A stretch of DNA of 64,000 nt from Dipteris shenzhenensis (lineage: Eukaryota > Polypodiophyta > Polypodiopsida > Gleicheniales), in NCBI GenBank assembly GCA_047967505.1, contig CM106538.1; one strand, given 5' to 3'. Shown here piece by piece: positions 45,331 to 56,646 of the stretch. Positions within the stretch are counted from its first letter, which is position 1. Every line of letters starts with the position of its first letter. The notes under the pieces are model-generated. The model did not search any database. It was not told the origin of the DNA and was given only the letters and a program-made list of their open reading frames with translations. A program made the position numbers and the translations under genes.

Positions 45331-46649
45331 ACACCTACAAGCCTAACCATACACAGTATAGTTTTCTTTTTATTTACATAAAGACTGGCTTTCCTCAAAG
45401 TAATGAACACTATTCTTAAGTGTTCACGATGCTCAGTAATACTTTTACTGAACACTAGAATATCGTCAATAAAATGTACTATAAACTTTCCGATATACGG
45501 ACGTAGTAAATCGTTCATAAGCATGACGAATGTCGCTAGAGCATTGGTAAGTCCGAAGGGCATTACCAAAAACTCATAATGACCAAACCTGCTTCTGAAA
45601 GCGGTTTTATGCACATCCTTGGCTCTAATCTGGATCTGATCGTAGCCACACTTAAGATCTATCTTGCTGAAAATCACGGCTCCATGTAATGCATCTAGCA
45701 AATCATCAATCCGAGCCATCGGATACCTGTGCTTAACAGTGATATTATTCAATGCTCTGTAATCTATACAGAGGCGAAACGTATCATCCTTTTTCTTCTT
45801 TAATATCACTGGCGAAGCAAAAGGTGAGAAACTTGGTTGAATTTGCCCCAACTTGAGGTATTCTTGCAGTTGTCTACACACCTTCGCCTCTTCAGTAAAA
45901 CTCATTCTATAGGGAGGTCTATTTACAGGTTCTGCCCCCGGAGTCAGTTCAATCTTATGCTGAACATTCCGCTCTGGAGGTAACCCATAAGGTAGTTCAT
46001 CCCTAAAACATTCAGAGAACTGCTCTGTTATAAGATTAGCTAGCTTGGCCATCTCACCATTTCGCGTAACATCAGTGCTAGCCGAAGAATCATCAACCGG
46101 CTCTACTGATGCTGTGCAAAGGAATAAAAACTCTTCTTGAGCTTTTTGGATTTCCATCACGGAAACCAACGGTCCCTGAAGTACATCTTTTTCACCTCGC
46201 AAGACATAAAACACATCATTCATCTTGAATTGATATACGTGCTTTTTCCAATCAATGGCTGGATTCTTCCTAGAATGCCACGCTATACCCAGGGCTATAT
46301 CTGCATGAGCAAGCTTGGTCATTTCAAAATCAAGCTTCTCAGCATAGTACTGAATACGAAGCTCCAATTGGGTAACCCTTTGGTCCCACACTTCAGTTGA
46401 ACTTCCATCTGCCATCATGACTGTATACGCATAGTCAGATGGACTTGTCTTTAACTTCAGCCTCTTCACGAGCTTGGAGTTAATCACATTGTGAGTTGAC
46501 GCTGAGTCAAACAACACAATGACATCATGATTGGCCACTTGCCCTTTCATTTTAATTAACTCCGTATCATTAAAGGCTGTATACCCCGTTGCTGCGGGCT
46601 TAGATAGGATGTTATCATGTGCACTCGTTACTAGCTTAGCAACAGACAC
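45318..46649 (-). pseudogene. Ty3 protease and reverse transcriptase
   Basis: The 443-codon frame starts with the protease motif [20 protein letters not shown], where the usual DSG is DSA. RT follows with [65 protein letters not shown] and the catalytic box [12 protein letters not shown] (the usual YFDD reads FIDD; both Asp are present). The frame is truncated by the insertion at 45.3 kb. Confidence 0.88.
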
Positions 46650-46779
46650 ACATAACTAACAAGGTATTGACCTCTGAGAAGATCTCGCTAGCTGAATCTG
46701 CATCTCTTCCGCTCTGGGACTTCCCTTCATTTCCACGTCGCATTCTGAGACTACCATCTCAGCCATCCGACGATCCTTA

Positions 46780-47880
46780 TTACGTGGGACAATCCTTCCA
46801 CTGATGAGGCTGAAGGCAACCGAAACATAAGCCTTCTCTCCTCGCTTTTTCTCTTTGTTCTGGGTTTAAGGGAGACTTTGACCAATCCCGGGCTGCCATT
46901 GGGGTTACTTTTCTCTTCACTCCAATGGTGGTACTTGGTTTAGGAGTTTCAGCTGGTTTCGCTTGCTTGGCTTGACCACTCGGCTGAGAACCACTCCCTT
47001 TACTAATCCATTTCTTCTTAAACCCAGATTTCTTTTGGTACCCATATTGGGTTCCGACCTGTGCAAACCCACTTGGCCTGCTACCCTTGGCATCCTCATA
47101 GTTCAGGGCTATGGCTATTGCATCATCTAACGTGTTCGCGTACTTAGCCCGAACTTCCATTTTTATCCGATCATTCAATCCAAATATGAAATCTTTCACT
47201 TGGATTGATTGAGGCAGGGATTCATTGACCTTCATTACGCTCTCTCGAAACTTATCAGTGTATTCTGCCACTGACAAATTTCTCTGACGAAGGTTCCTAT
47301 ATTGATCCCAAGCTCGGGATGCTTCGTCAGGAGGTAAGAAGTGTTTCCTGAATTCTCTTTTAAACCCCTCCCAGGTAGTGGATGCTATACCATCTTTTTG
47401 TTGCCTAATCCACCACCGATCCGCTGCCTCACTAAACATGTGGGTGGCCTCGAGGATCTTCTTGATGTCATTTCTGATTTCACAAATGGCGAACGCCTCG
47501 TCCCATTTGTGTAACCAGGTCTCAATGACATCAAAACTACGGTCATTCATCCGACCAGAATACTTTTCCGGCCTGTAATTGGCAATATTTGGTACTTTAG
47601 CCTTCCTAGGCTCGACCGTATGGACACTAGACTCCGGTTCCATTGGAGTCTTTCCTTTGTCCTCTCGAGAAGGTCTGGCAGACATACTATGTATTGCTCT
47701 TCTAAGTTCAGACTGCCCTGCATTTGTCTGGAATTGTTGCGCTAATAATTGCTGCAAGGCATCCTCAAGTAATGCAATCCTGCCAGATAAGGTGTGAGCT
47801 CCTGGGCGCGACACCTGCTGGGTCGGCCGGACTCCTGACTCACCAGGGTCCCTTCTGGAAGCCCCTTCTTCTGCTTCCAT
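46780..47880 (-). pseudogene. Ty3 gag
   Basis: The 366-codon frame encodes an N-terminal Gln-rich helix and the capsid core (YSGRMNDRSFDVIETWLHKW, WEGFKREFRKHFLPPDEASR, LSVAEYTDKFRESVMKV). A basic linker and the knuckle CFGCLQPHQWKDC follow. This gag is locally intact. The following protease lies in another frame after about 130 bp, so a translational shift or a lesion separates them. Confidence 0.85.
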
Positions 47881-49085
47881 TTAGTTCAATGGGTGTTTTG
47901 TTTTGTTTGTTTAAAAAAAAAAAAAAAACACTGCTAGAACACTGTATTTACAAACTGACACAATTCAGTGTACTGACACTCTGACACAATTCCCTATACT
48001 AGGGAATACCTGCAATCCCAGATTCACACTAACCAGGCATTTGATACAAGCATATATCCCAAATCCCGCTTTTCCCTATACTAGGGAAATTCTTGCAAGT
48101 CAACTCAGACTGAAATACACAGGCATAGTCTCAAGCATAATCTGTCCTTGCTACAGCATCAAACCTTCATGCAGACTAATTATTAACAAAACCTCTTTAT
48201 GCAAGTGGAGCATCAACAAAACTAAATCAAGAAAGGCCAAAGAAAGCTCCCTGGTCAATCACTCCTGTCTCAGCTCCACAAACTCGAATTTCCGAAGCCT
48301 GCAGCCTCCACGTACTGCTTGCTTGCAAATGATACGCTCCTCTATCTGGAATCCGTCTCCGCTCCGTGGCCTTAAAAGGCTATGACTGTGAGTGCGTTGG
48401 AAAACAGGTTAAAATTTACTATGAGCCAGAGAATGTAGGCGCATGATTTACGACGGAACAGACATTGATCGTCTGTTTTTTTTTTTTCTCATAGTCTCAC
48501 AGGTCTTCCGTAACCTCCGTAATCTCTGCTCACACGACTTTGGAGGCTCTGACTGTAAGTGCGCCAAAACGTAGTCAGCCACGTAACATATCATATGAGC
48601 CCCTGTTAGGCCCAAACAGATACTACAAATAGTGCGGGAGGACCACCACGTCGTTCATCGTCACGGGCAGCAACCCCTCCCAATTTCGTCGATCACGTAT
48701 CGATTCGCAAGTCTACCGCAATACGAGCTCCTGTTAAGCCAACGTGGGAGCACCATCGAACAGATACGTCGTCACCCTTGTTACACACCTCTTCTATCTA
48801 CAGGCAAATCCACGACCAGTCCTTCATACACGACTTCCTAGTCTGGAGATGCTTTCGACTTCATTACGATTCAACAAAGAATAGACCGTTCATAGCTCTC
48901 GTCACAGCTCACGAACCCCTTCCCGTTCCGTTAGATCACGTTGCAAGAGAGCTCGACTGACGCTCACGATGCACTTCTCATATTGTTAGATCAAAATTCG
49001 TCCATCGCTTGATCTCTTCCTGGAGCTCTGATCTTCCGTCACCCAGATCCTCTCTCTCACCTAGCCTTTTGGCTCTGATACCAAT
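47881..49085 (-). mobile_element. Leader and primer-binding site of the Ty3 element
   Basis: The primer site, minus strand TGGTATCAGAGCC, is at 49083-49071. The untranslated leader of about 1.2 kb contains an A16 run near 47913-47929 and two copies of the dyad TTCCCTATACTAGGGAA (47990-48006 and 48072-48088). No convincing gene is present; short frames here are shadows. Confidence 0.75.
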
Positions 49086-49459
49086 TGTTAACTACCTTCT
49101 CTATTTCCTACTGCAGATCACGGGAGTAGCACCGATATTGTTCCACCTAGCCTTTTTTGCTGAAACGTGAGAGCTAACAGAGAATTCGAATTCAAAACAT
49201 ACGTGAAAGCTCATTCTCACCTCTCACTAGCTTCAACAAGCCCCATCTCCCTAGATGGATCTAGATGCCACATGTCATCATTATAGGGCCTTACTAATGC
49301 AACATTTCACCCCTCTCTTGGGATGCTTTAATTTCCTTTGCCCCTAGGCACATTTCTTGCATTAGACCCTTAGCCTTAGATCCACCTAGTCTGGTGCTAT
49401 CAACCCTCACCTAGGACCTTGACATTAATTCCCTCCCGATCATTTACATGAAGCGCAAA
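49086..49459 (-). repeat. 5' LTR of the Ty3 element, outer end missing
   Basis: 374 bp matching 42417-42790 almost base for base. The last about 82 bp of the LTR (42791-42873 in the other copy) are absent, and unrelated DNA starts at 49460. Confidence 0.85.
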
Positions 49460-49479
49460 ATATGAAGTTATGGAAAACC

Positions 49480-50290
49480 TATCTATATGGTATAGAATTA
49501 AAGGTTAAGATTATCAAACACTTGTTTTTCCAACCAAGTGTTTTCGTCTCATCAGATCAAGTGGCCACGGTATCTTCAATCATTTGGACAGCTGATTGTC
49601 ATTTATCAGCGCCAGTAAAGAAAACTTAGTGGCTGAGGCCTTGAGTAAGGAGGCCAAGTATAAACGTTGTTTTGGGTATCCAAGAAAAAGTTTGAGTAAT
49701 ATGAGATAATATTATACCTCAGATCAAGATTATGTTGTCATAACCCAAAGAGTACAACAAGACATAACGGAAGGCCTTGAAGGTTGCTGCATAGCTGATG
49801 AATACCTTCAGTAAGGAAAGCAAATATGTGCACCCAAAATCTCATCGAGCCGTCATGTGAACTACACAGCAGCTCGCATGCTGCTCACAAGGTTTTGGAG
49901 GAACCATCAACAATGTGGAGAGACATTTTCATTGGCCTTACTTAACAACGGATGTCACTTTTGTCCAACAATGCATTGTATGCCAAAAGATAAAGAGTGA
50001 CTTAGGTCAAAGCCCTGGGCTTTTACAACCCCTACCCACACCTTCAGAAAGATGTAACACATTATAATAGATTCAAATATTGTTGTCCAAATGCCCACCT
50101 ATCATTGACCACTTTAGTAAGCAAGCTTACTTTATTTCATGTAGGAGGGATATACCAGCTCCTAAAACACTTACTCTTTTAATGGCAGCCTTTAAAATTG
50201 CCATACGACGGTCCACCAGGTGCACCTTTGTTACCTCACGTTGCAATGGTATCGTCATAAGCCATTGCAACATGAATCACATCCTTTAGT
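49480..50290 (+). mobile_element. Degraded Ty3 RNase H and integrase start
   Basis: On the plus strand, pieces in changing frames read SKENLVAEALSKEAKY, an RNase H end, and later HKVLEEPSTMWRDIF, QCIVCQKIKSDLGQSPGLLQ and PIIDHFSKQAYFISCR. The CxxCQ...K..GLLQPLP pattern is the Ty3 integrase zinc region. Orientation is opposite to the neighbouring Ty3 element. Confidence 0.65.
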
Positions 50291-50539
50291 GATGTAAGTT
50301 TGTTGAACCTTGTTCTAGTAGACTTGTGGGAGACCACTATAGTAGAACAGTTGCCATATCTGATCAGGAAAATCATTGTTATACACCTCCAATCCTTTCC
50401 TATCATCACAAACCATTCGAGCTTGAAATTTTTCTCAAACTCATCAGGAGAATTGCTCTGTGAATTTAATTCTAAATTCATCCTAAGAGAGGTGTGCTTT
50501 TGATGTCCTATTGTATGGGATCAGACATGTGTGCTGTCA

Positions 50540-50815
50540 TGCAAGTATGCTTCCATAGCACTCACATGATGAACTTTCTACTAGTCCAACAAACTGAAAT
50601 GTGTGTCAAAACAATTAAGTTGGGAGTGCACAATTCAGGTTTTTTCTCCTTCTTCTTCCCACAAAAAGGATAGTATCATGTGCATGTGCGTGGACTATAA
50701 AGATCTAAATAAGGTGACCATGAAAAATAATATCCTTTGCCCATGATGGATGACCTCATAGATCGCTTGTATGATAAAGCATATGTCACCAAGCTTAATC
50801 TATGAAGTCATAGAA
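50540..50815 (+). mobile_element. Degraded Ty3 RT fragment
   Basis: 50680-50805 encodes CVDYKDLNKVTMKNN and then AYVTKLNL-like text in shifting frames, the RT palm entry. It lies downstream of an integrase fragment on the same strand, the reverse of normal order, so it must come from another copy or a rearrangement. Confidence 0.55.
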
Positions 50816-50829
50816 GGAAATGGTATCCA

Positions 50830-51751
50830 TCCAGGATGTGATAGGCTGTTTACATCTTGTACAATAGCCTCTCCCTTTCTCTTATTGAAGGGTTTATGAG
50901 GATTCAACTTCCTCTCCGCTATTTCAACCAATTTTGTCAGGTCTCTAAGATTGGTTGACTTGAACATTTCAAATCATACCTCACTTTTGGGCTTAGTTCT
51001 GCTAAATGTTTCTTTCTTCTATCATCCTCACTCTTTTTAGGTAACTCTAAAGAGAGTTTCAAAACCTAGCTGTAAATTCAGCATTACTCTCATTGTCGAA
51101 CTAAACCTTTCCCAAGGGAAGGTCAATTCTTCTCAATGCCTCAAAGGCACGAAAGTGGCTCCACAAGCTTAGACCATTCAAGGATAGTTCTCTTCCCGTT
51201 TGTAACAAAGACCACCACATCAAAGCATCTTTTGTAGATGCAAGGTGGCAAGAGCAAGCTTCTCTTGATTATAGCTCAAAATGGTGAATCTGTTTCTGCA
51301 TTGGAACGTGCCGCTGTGATACCAAATGTGAAGTTCCAAACATGCGAGAATGCAAATATGTGTAATGCATGCTGAATTTGAATGACGATTGGCCCTCCAA
51401 TGGGAAAAGAGCGCCGCGCCCTCGTGAGAGTACTTGTTTCCTGTGTTCGACCTATATGCAAGGTTGGAAGAAAGATGACAGATGAATGCAAGGTGAATAG
51501 AGGATACTACGTGAGAGGGAGATACCCCTTCATTAATGTCCCTTGAGATCACTCAAGTTCCATCTACCATGCATCTAACATTCAATGCACCCTAATGCAC
51601 CCTTCCCTTTCCTATTGCCTCTGGGACCTAGACACTTGGGTGCACATCTTTATTAATACAATAAGTATTACATGTCCAAATTTGGTTCCGTTTGAAGCAG
51701 TGGCTCCAGCTCGAGAGGCCTCATGTACTCTGATGATCCAGTGCCATAACA
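50830..51751 (-). mobile_element. Ty3 5' LTR, primer site and gag remnant
   Basis: The LTR, 51327-51751, runs TGTGAAGTTCC to GTGCCATAACA. The primer site TGGTATCACAGC follows on the minus strand at 51324-51313. Then a degraded gag reads (51260-50840) HFRAFEALRRIDLPLGK and EMFKSTNLRDLTKLVEIAER. Several shifts break it, and pol is absent. Confidence 0.55.
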
Positions 51752-51781
51752 ATATCGGTCAGTATCCATCATAAATACAAA

Positions 51782-52508
51782 AATTGATATTAAATTCTTC
51801 TACGCTCGTGCGAGCTCCCTCCCTCCCCGTCGCTCCCCGTCTACCTCCCCCTCGCCGTCTGCACGGCCCCTCCCCCTCCTTCCGCTAGCTGCTGTCGCGC
51901 AGCCAGCCACCCCCTCTCCTTCACTCTCCTCCTTCTCTCCGCCACGCTCCCCTCCCCCGCTCCTCACAACCCCTCCGCTCGTCGCTCCCCACCCTCTCCG
52001 CTCCACACCCCCACCCTCCCGCTCACCCGCTCCGCTCCACGCTACCCACCCCCTTTCCGCTCCACTCTCCCCTCCCACCCGCCTCACCCGCCTGGTCCAC
52101 GCTCCCCACCCCCTTCCGCTCCTCGCTTCCCCACCCACCCGCCTCACCCGCCCGCTCCTCGCCCCCACCCTCGCCGCTCAGCCCAACTCACTCCCTCTCC
52201 ACTCACCTCACCCGAGGTCCTCTCCACTCACCTCACCCTACCCTCGCCTCACCTCACCTCCCCTCACCTCACCTCACCTCACCTCACCTTAAAAAAAAAA
52301 AAAAAAAAAAACCACCTCACCTCACTTCACCTCACCTCCCTTTCCACTCACCTCACCCTACCCTCGCCTCACCTCACCTCCCCTCACCTCACCTCACCTC
52401 ACCTCACCTCACTTCACCTACCCTCTCCGCTCGCGCTTCGCTTCCCATTCCCCCCCCTTCATCTTCCTTTCCTTCCCCACCTTGGGAGTTCGCAGTTAGT
52501 GAAGCGAT
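51782..52508 (+). promoter_or_regulatory. LINE 5' UTR, CCTCACCT-repeat with internal poly(A)
   Basis: Almost pure C/T DNA with few purines. CTCACCTCAC-type repeats dominate 52190-52430. A run of 21 A lies at 52291-52311. A block of about 67 bp (from 52223) is repeated after the A-run (from 52343), with a 120-bp period. LINE internal promoters are normally in this position. The Gly/Arg-rich minus-strand frame here is an artefact. Confidence 0.8.
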
Positions 52509-54388
52509 ATGGCGGCTACATGCCCGGAACCGGTGGCCAGACGGAACCCCCCCTCCATTAGCCTATCGCATCACTTTGATAGAGCCCCCGGTCTCCTTGG
52601 TGAAGAAGGCCGCCACGGACTTCTCCCAGACATCAGTTTATGGGAGGGTCATTGGCTACTCCCCTTCACGAGCAGACATCAGGGACTGGTTGCAGTCCAC
52701 CCTCTACCTCGAGGACAGTCACATTGAGGAGGTTGCACTCATGGGACGTGGCATTTTCTGGCTTAAGCTCTCCTCAGCACAGGCTGCGAGCGACATGGTC
52801 AGACGATCGCCTACCTTTGTGGGTGGGAAGATCATTCTCATGGTCCCTTGGTACAGGGGCTTCAATGTAGCGGACTTCGACGCCCGCTTTCGTATTCCTC
52901 GACACCCAGTTACCCTTGTCTTCCCAGGTCTCGCAACCGAGCTTCGCCCGATCATCAAGGACCTGGGGGCGCACTTTGGTTGGCCTATGCAGGACACCTA
53001 CATTGATGCGGTGGCAGCCCAAGGGGTGCCACGTGTCAAAGTGGCAGTCCATGATCCGCAGAGCATCCCCTCGGAGTTCGAGATAGAGACAGACATAGGT
53101 GTGGTGACGCAGCGCATTTTGGTCACTGGTGGCCCAAACCAGTGTCTTAGATGCCACGGCTTCGGGCACCAGGCTTGCTCATGTCCTCGCTTCACGGGTA
53201 CGGAACCTCAGAAGACCCCCAGTCAGGCAGTTCAAGATACTCCGCTCCAGTCAGCGACATCCCCTCCCGAAGGGGAAGGCTGGACGGAAGTCAAACGAAA
53301 ACGGAAGGGCAACAAAGCAGGCTCCAAAAAACCTTCCCAGCCACAGCAAGAGCCCCCTCAGATGATCCCTACCCATCAGCAGCCTGGTAAGGGGAAGGAG
53401 AAGGGTAAGGAGAAGGTCAGCCAGCCTCCCCCTCAGCCCTCATCCCGCCCTCCCCCCTCCTCCTCGATTCTCCGACCCCCACCCCCTCCAGGTTTCCCTC
53501 CCGCACCAGTGGCTTCCGCGCCTCTCTCTTCCTCGAGCATGATACAGAAGGAATCCCCCCCCCCCTCCTCCACCTGCACCACCTGCAGCCCCGAAGCCAG
53601 CACAGACCTCATCCTCGTCGATCCCTCCGGGCCCGACGACGGGGAGAGGCTCTTCCCCACAGGTGGCCAGCTCCCCTCCCTCCGGTTCAGACTCCTCATC
53701 TTCATCCCCAAGCCCAAGGGCTGCTCCTAGAGCTCTTCCATTGGAGTTCTACCGAGCAGGTCCTTGGGACTACTTGGATGCAGCGGGTATTGGCTCCTTT
53801 CCTGCATGCCTAGACATCAGCATCTTCTTCCTCCGCAAGGGGGCGGAGGGTAAGGTGTCCATTCTGGCTCCGCACGATGGTCCTAGCTATTCCTTCACTA
53901 TCTCCAGTGAAGGGAGTGAGCAATGGACGAATGAAAATGTTTGGGAGACGATACGAGACCAGACCCAGGAGTAGGTGCAGGACTGGATTGGTAGCAGAGC
54001 AGCGGAGCTTCTTCAGCAGCAGTGGCAGGAGGGTGATGTTCGTCTGCGTTGGCGCCACAGCGCCAAACGTTTCCGACTCCTGGTCATTATTAGGCCACCG
54101 CTGGAGTGGGCCTACGCGGATGGGCTTCGTCCCTGGAGGACTTCAGAGGTTGCGGGCTTCTACGGCATCTCCCTGGCAGAGGCATCGAGCTGGTTAGAGA
54201 GAGCTTACCACCACGGGACGAAGGGCCTTTCCCCTCTGCTGAAGGTTTTAGAGGATGGGTCCGATGATCCGACATCCCCTTCGAAACCTTCACAGAAGCG
54301 CCTCCGCCTCCACACAGGACATCCCCCGACCACTTCGACCTCGACCGCAAGCAGACAGCTGTTTGTGGCCCACCTTCCCTCCTCATGA
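52509..54388 (+). pseudogene. LINE ORF1 (nucleic-acid-binding, CCHC), frameshifted
   Basis: The ATG at 52509 starts MAATCPEPVARR. A C7 run at 52547-52553 shifts the frame to the main part (52555-53560): AYRITLIEPPVSLVKKAATD, the DUF4283-like DIRDWLQSTLYLEDSHIEEV and GKIILMVPWYRGFNVADFDA. The knuckle CLRCHGFGHQACSC and a Lys-rich linker follow. A C-run near 53558-53568 shifts again into a Pro/Ser-rich frame that continues to 54388, with one TAG at 53972. The C-terminal part includes VRLRWRHSAKRFRLLVIIRP. ORF1 protein coats LINE RNA. Confidence 0.8.
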
Positions 54389-55326
54389 GTTTACGCATTA
54401 TCTCTTGGAACGTTAACGGGTTCCACTCATTAGGCACCGGTGGCCCCAGGAAGATGGTGCTCAGACAGGAGCTCCAGCCAGCCTTGGTGGGAAAGGTAGA
54501 TGCGCTCCTACTACAGGAACACAAGCTTTCGGCATCACAGACCAGTAGTTGTGGGAAGGTCCTCACAGGATGCTCCCACACTTACTGGGAACCTTCGATT
54601 GGCGAGCAGGGGAGAAGCGGGGGTGTCTGCACCTCCATCGACGCTTCTTTAGTTCAGCATGTGTTTGGTTTTGGCACTTTGATCCCAGGACGTGCGCTTT
54701 GGGTGGGCCTGCATATTGAGGGATCCCGCATCGGTATCCTCAATATCTACGCACCGACTGATCTCAGACGTAGATCCGTTTTTTGGAGATCCTTGACAGA
54801 CTTGTTGCCAGAGATGGACTCTTGGATTGTAGGAGGGGACTTCAACAACCTTGAGACCTTAGAGGATCAGCAGGGAAGGGGCCCGGAGTTCCTCGGTATA
54901 GCTCAGGCAGAGCAGGCAGATTGGGACTCCTTCCTCTTTGCAGTGGGAGGTCGGGACAGCTGGAGGGAGCCATCCTTTCGCAGATGGCCTGGGAGTCTGG
55001 ACTTCTCTTGGGGCTACAGGAGGGAGGGAGGCAGACTCTTGGAGCGGCTGGACTGTTTTTATGTTAGTGATTGGGCGCTTGGCAGAGGAGGAGAGTCAGG
55101 AGTGGTTCCAGGGACGACACTTTCAGACCATGCCCCAGTCATCCTAGTCCTGGACTCGGCCTCTCAGTCCTCACCTCCACGCTCATGCCGGATCCCAGAT
55201 TCCATCTACACCAGAGCAGCGGTTCACAGCAGGATAGTGGACCTTTGGGAGCAGGAGTGGGACCCCACCAGGGATTTGGCAGCACAGGTAGCTCAGGCGC
55301 TTGCTGAGTCTAGCCGCATTTGCTAG
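54385..55326 (+). pseudogene. LINE ORF2 endonuclease domain
   Basis: The start ATG overlaps the ORF1 stop as ATGA (54385-54388). EEP-fold endonuclease motifs are complete: RIISWNVNGFHS, ALLLQEHKLS, ILNIYAPTDL, VGGDFNNLE, LDCFYVSDW and TLSDHAPVIL. This nicks target DNA to prime reverse transcription. The frame ends at TAG (55324-55326) and the same frame continues into RT, so this stop is a point lesion in one long ORF2. Confidence 0.9.
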
Positions 55327-56646
55327 CAGGAGGCGATTCAGGTCAGACAACGGTGTTGGGCACGGGAGAGGGGTCTCAGACGTGATCTTGCCTCGATTCA
55401 GAGGATGCAGCAGTCCTCTCCTAGCTCTGAGGAGCTCAGACAGCAGGAGGTTCGGGCCCGAGCCATGCTAGAGGAGATTACCCAGCGTCGATCAGAGTTT
55501 TCATTTCATGCTTCCAAGTCCTTCTGGGCTAGGAAAGGCGACATGATGTGCAGCGAGTTCTTTAGGACTCATGGACAGAGGTCAGCAGGGGAGCAGCTCC
55601 ATTCGCTTAGGAGGCAGGATGGTAGTGTCAGGACAAATCCAGATGAGGTCCGGGACTTGGCGACAGACTTTTACAGATCATTATTCCAGCAGGAGCCCCC
55701 AGACCCTCGTGGCCGCATTTGCAGAGAGGAGGTGTGGAGGTCTATACCGAGACTCGTGCAGCCCAGCATGAGCGACACCCTTCTCGCTCCTTTCACTGTT
55801 GCGGAGTTGCAGGATGCGGTGAGTGCTATTGATGGGCAGAAATGCCCAGGTGAGGATGGCCTCTCTAGAGCTTTCTTCACCACCTTTTGGGAGCAGATCC
55901 ACCGACCCTTGCTCGCAGCCTTCCAACACATCTTCTCCAGTGGGCAGATGCCAGAGAGCCTTGCGACAGGCGTGATTTGCCTCATCCCCAAAGGGGGGGA
56001 CCGCCAGGAGATCCGACAGTGGCGTCCAATCACCCTCCTTCCGACCGCCTACAAAATCCTCGCCAAGATGATCAGCAGTCGCATCCGCCCCCTGCTACAC
56101 GACTTGATTCATGACACCCAGACTGGTTTTGTCTAAGATCGCAGCATCTTGGACAACATCTTCACTTTCTCAGAGGCGACGGAATGGGCCCAGCACAGTG
56201 GCCAGCACCTTGCCATACTCCTTCTCGACTTTGAGAAGGCGTACGACAGGGTAGACTGGTCCTTCTTGGAAGGTACACTCGCTCGGTTCGGTTTCCCGGA
56301 GGAGTGGATCAGAGGTATTGCTAGCCTTTATAGATCGGCCTCCAGTCGGGTTATCATTAGCGGCAGGATGGGGGAGAGATTCACACTCGAGCGCTCGGTG
56401 CGACAGGGCTGTCCATTAGCGCCTTACCTTTTCCTATTTTTTGCGGAGGCCATGACACACTTCCTTCGAGCTCGTACCACTGGTCTTCGCGGGATGCGTC
56501 TCCCTATTCGAGAGGATGTCGAGTTGTTGGACTCCGAGTATGCAGACGACACAGCTCTATATGTGCAGGATGATGTCGAGTCACTGGAGCGAGTGAGACT
56601 ATCCCTAGAGATTTTTTGCCTTGCGGCTGGGGCGAAAATCAACTGA
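55327..56646 (+). pseudogene. LINE ORF2 reverse transcriptase, two further stops
   Basis: In the same frame as the endonuclease: CPGEDGLSRAFFTTFWE, ICLIPKGGDRQEIRQWRPIT and TGFV, then TAA at 56134 and DRSILDNIFTFSEA. Next come LLDFEKAYDRVDWSFLEG, SVRQGCPLAPYLFLFFAEAM and the catalytic box YADDTALYVQ near 56537-56566. KIN is followed by TGA at 56644 where INWHKS (Trp) is expected. The catalytic residues are intact, but three stops in all interrupt ORF2 to this point. Confidence 0.9.

Larger units (their letters stand above)
42417..49459 (-). mobile_element. Ty3/gypsy chromovirus-like retrotransposon, nearly full length
   Basis: The 3' LTR at 42417-42873 and the 5' LTR at 49086-49459 share sequence. 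On the minus strand the order is gag, protease, RT, RNase H, integrase, chromodomain-like tail, as in chromoviruses. A primer site follows the 5' LTR and a purine tract precedes the 3' LTR. Protease, integrase, frames and one LTR end are damaged, so the element is not autonomous. No matching target duplication is seen because the right LTR lacks its outer about 82 bp. Confidence 0.88.

Noticed and set aside
51800-52168. Gly/Arg-rich 122-codon frame on the minus strand
   Set aside because: It is the complement of the C/T-rich LINE 5' UTR, a low-complexity artefact.
54385-55326. Endonuclease domain as the missing part of APE2
   Set aside because: It is in the same frame as a LINE RT and overlaps LINE ORF1, so it is the LINE endonuclease, not repair-gene exons.
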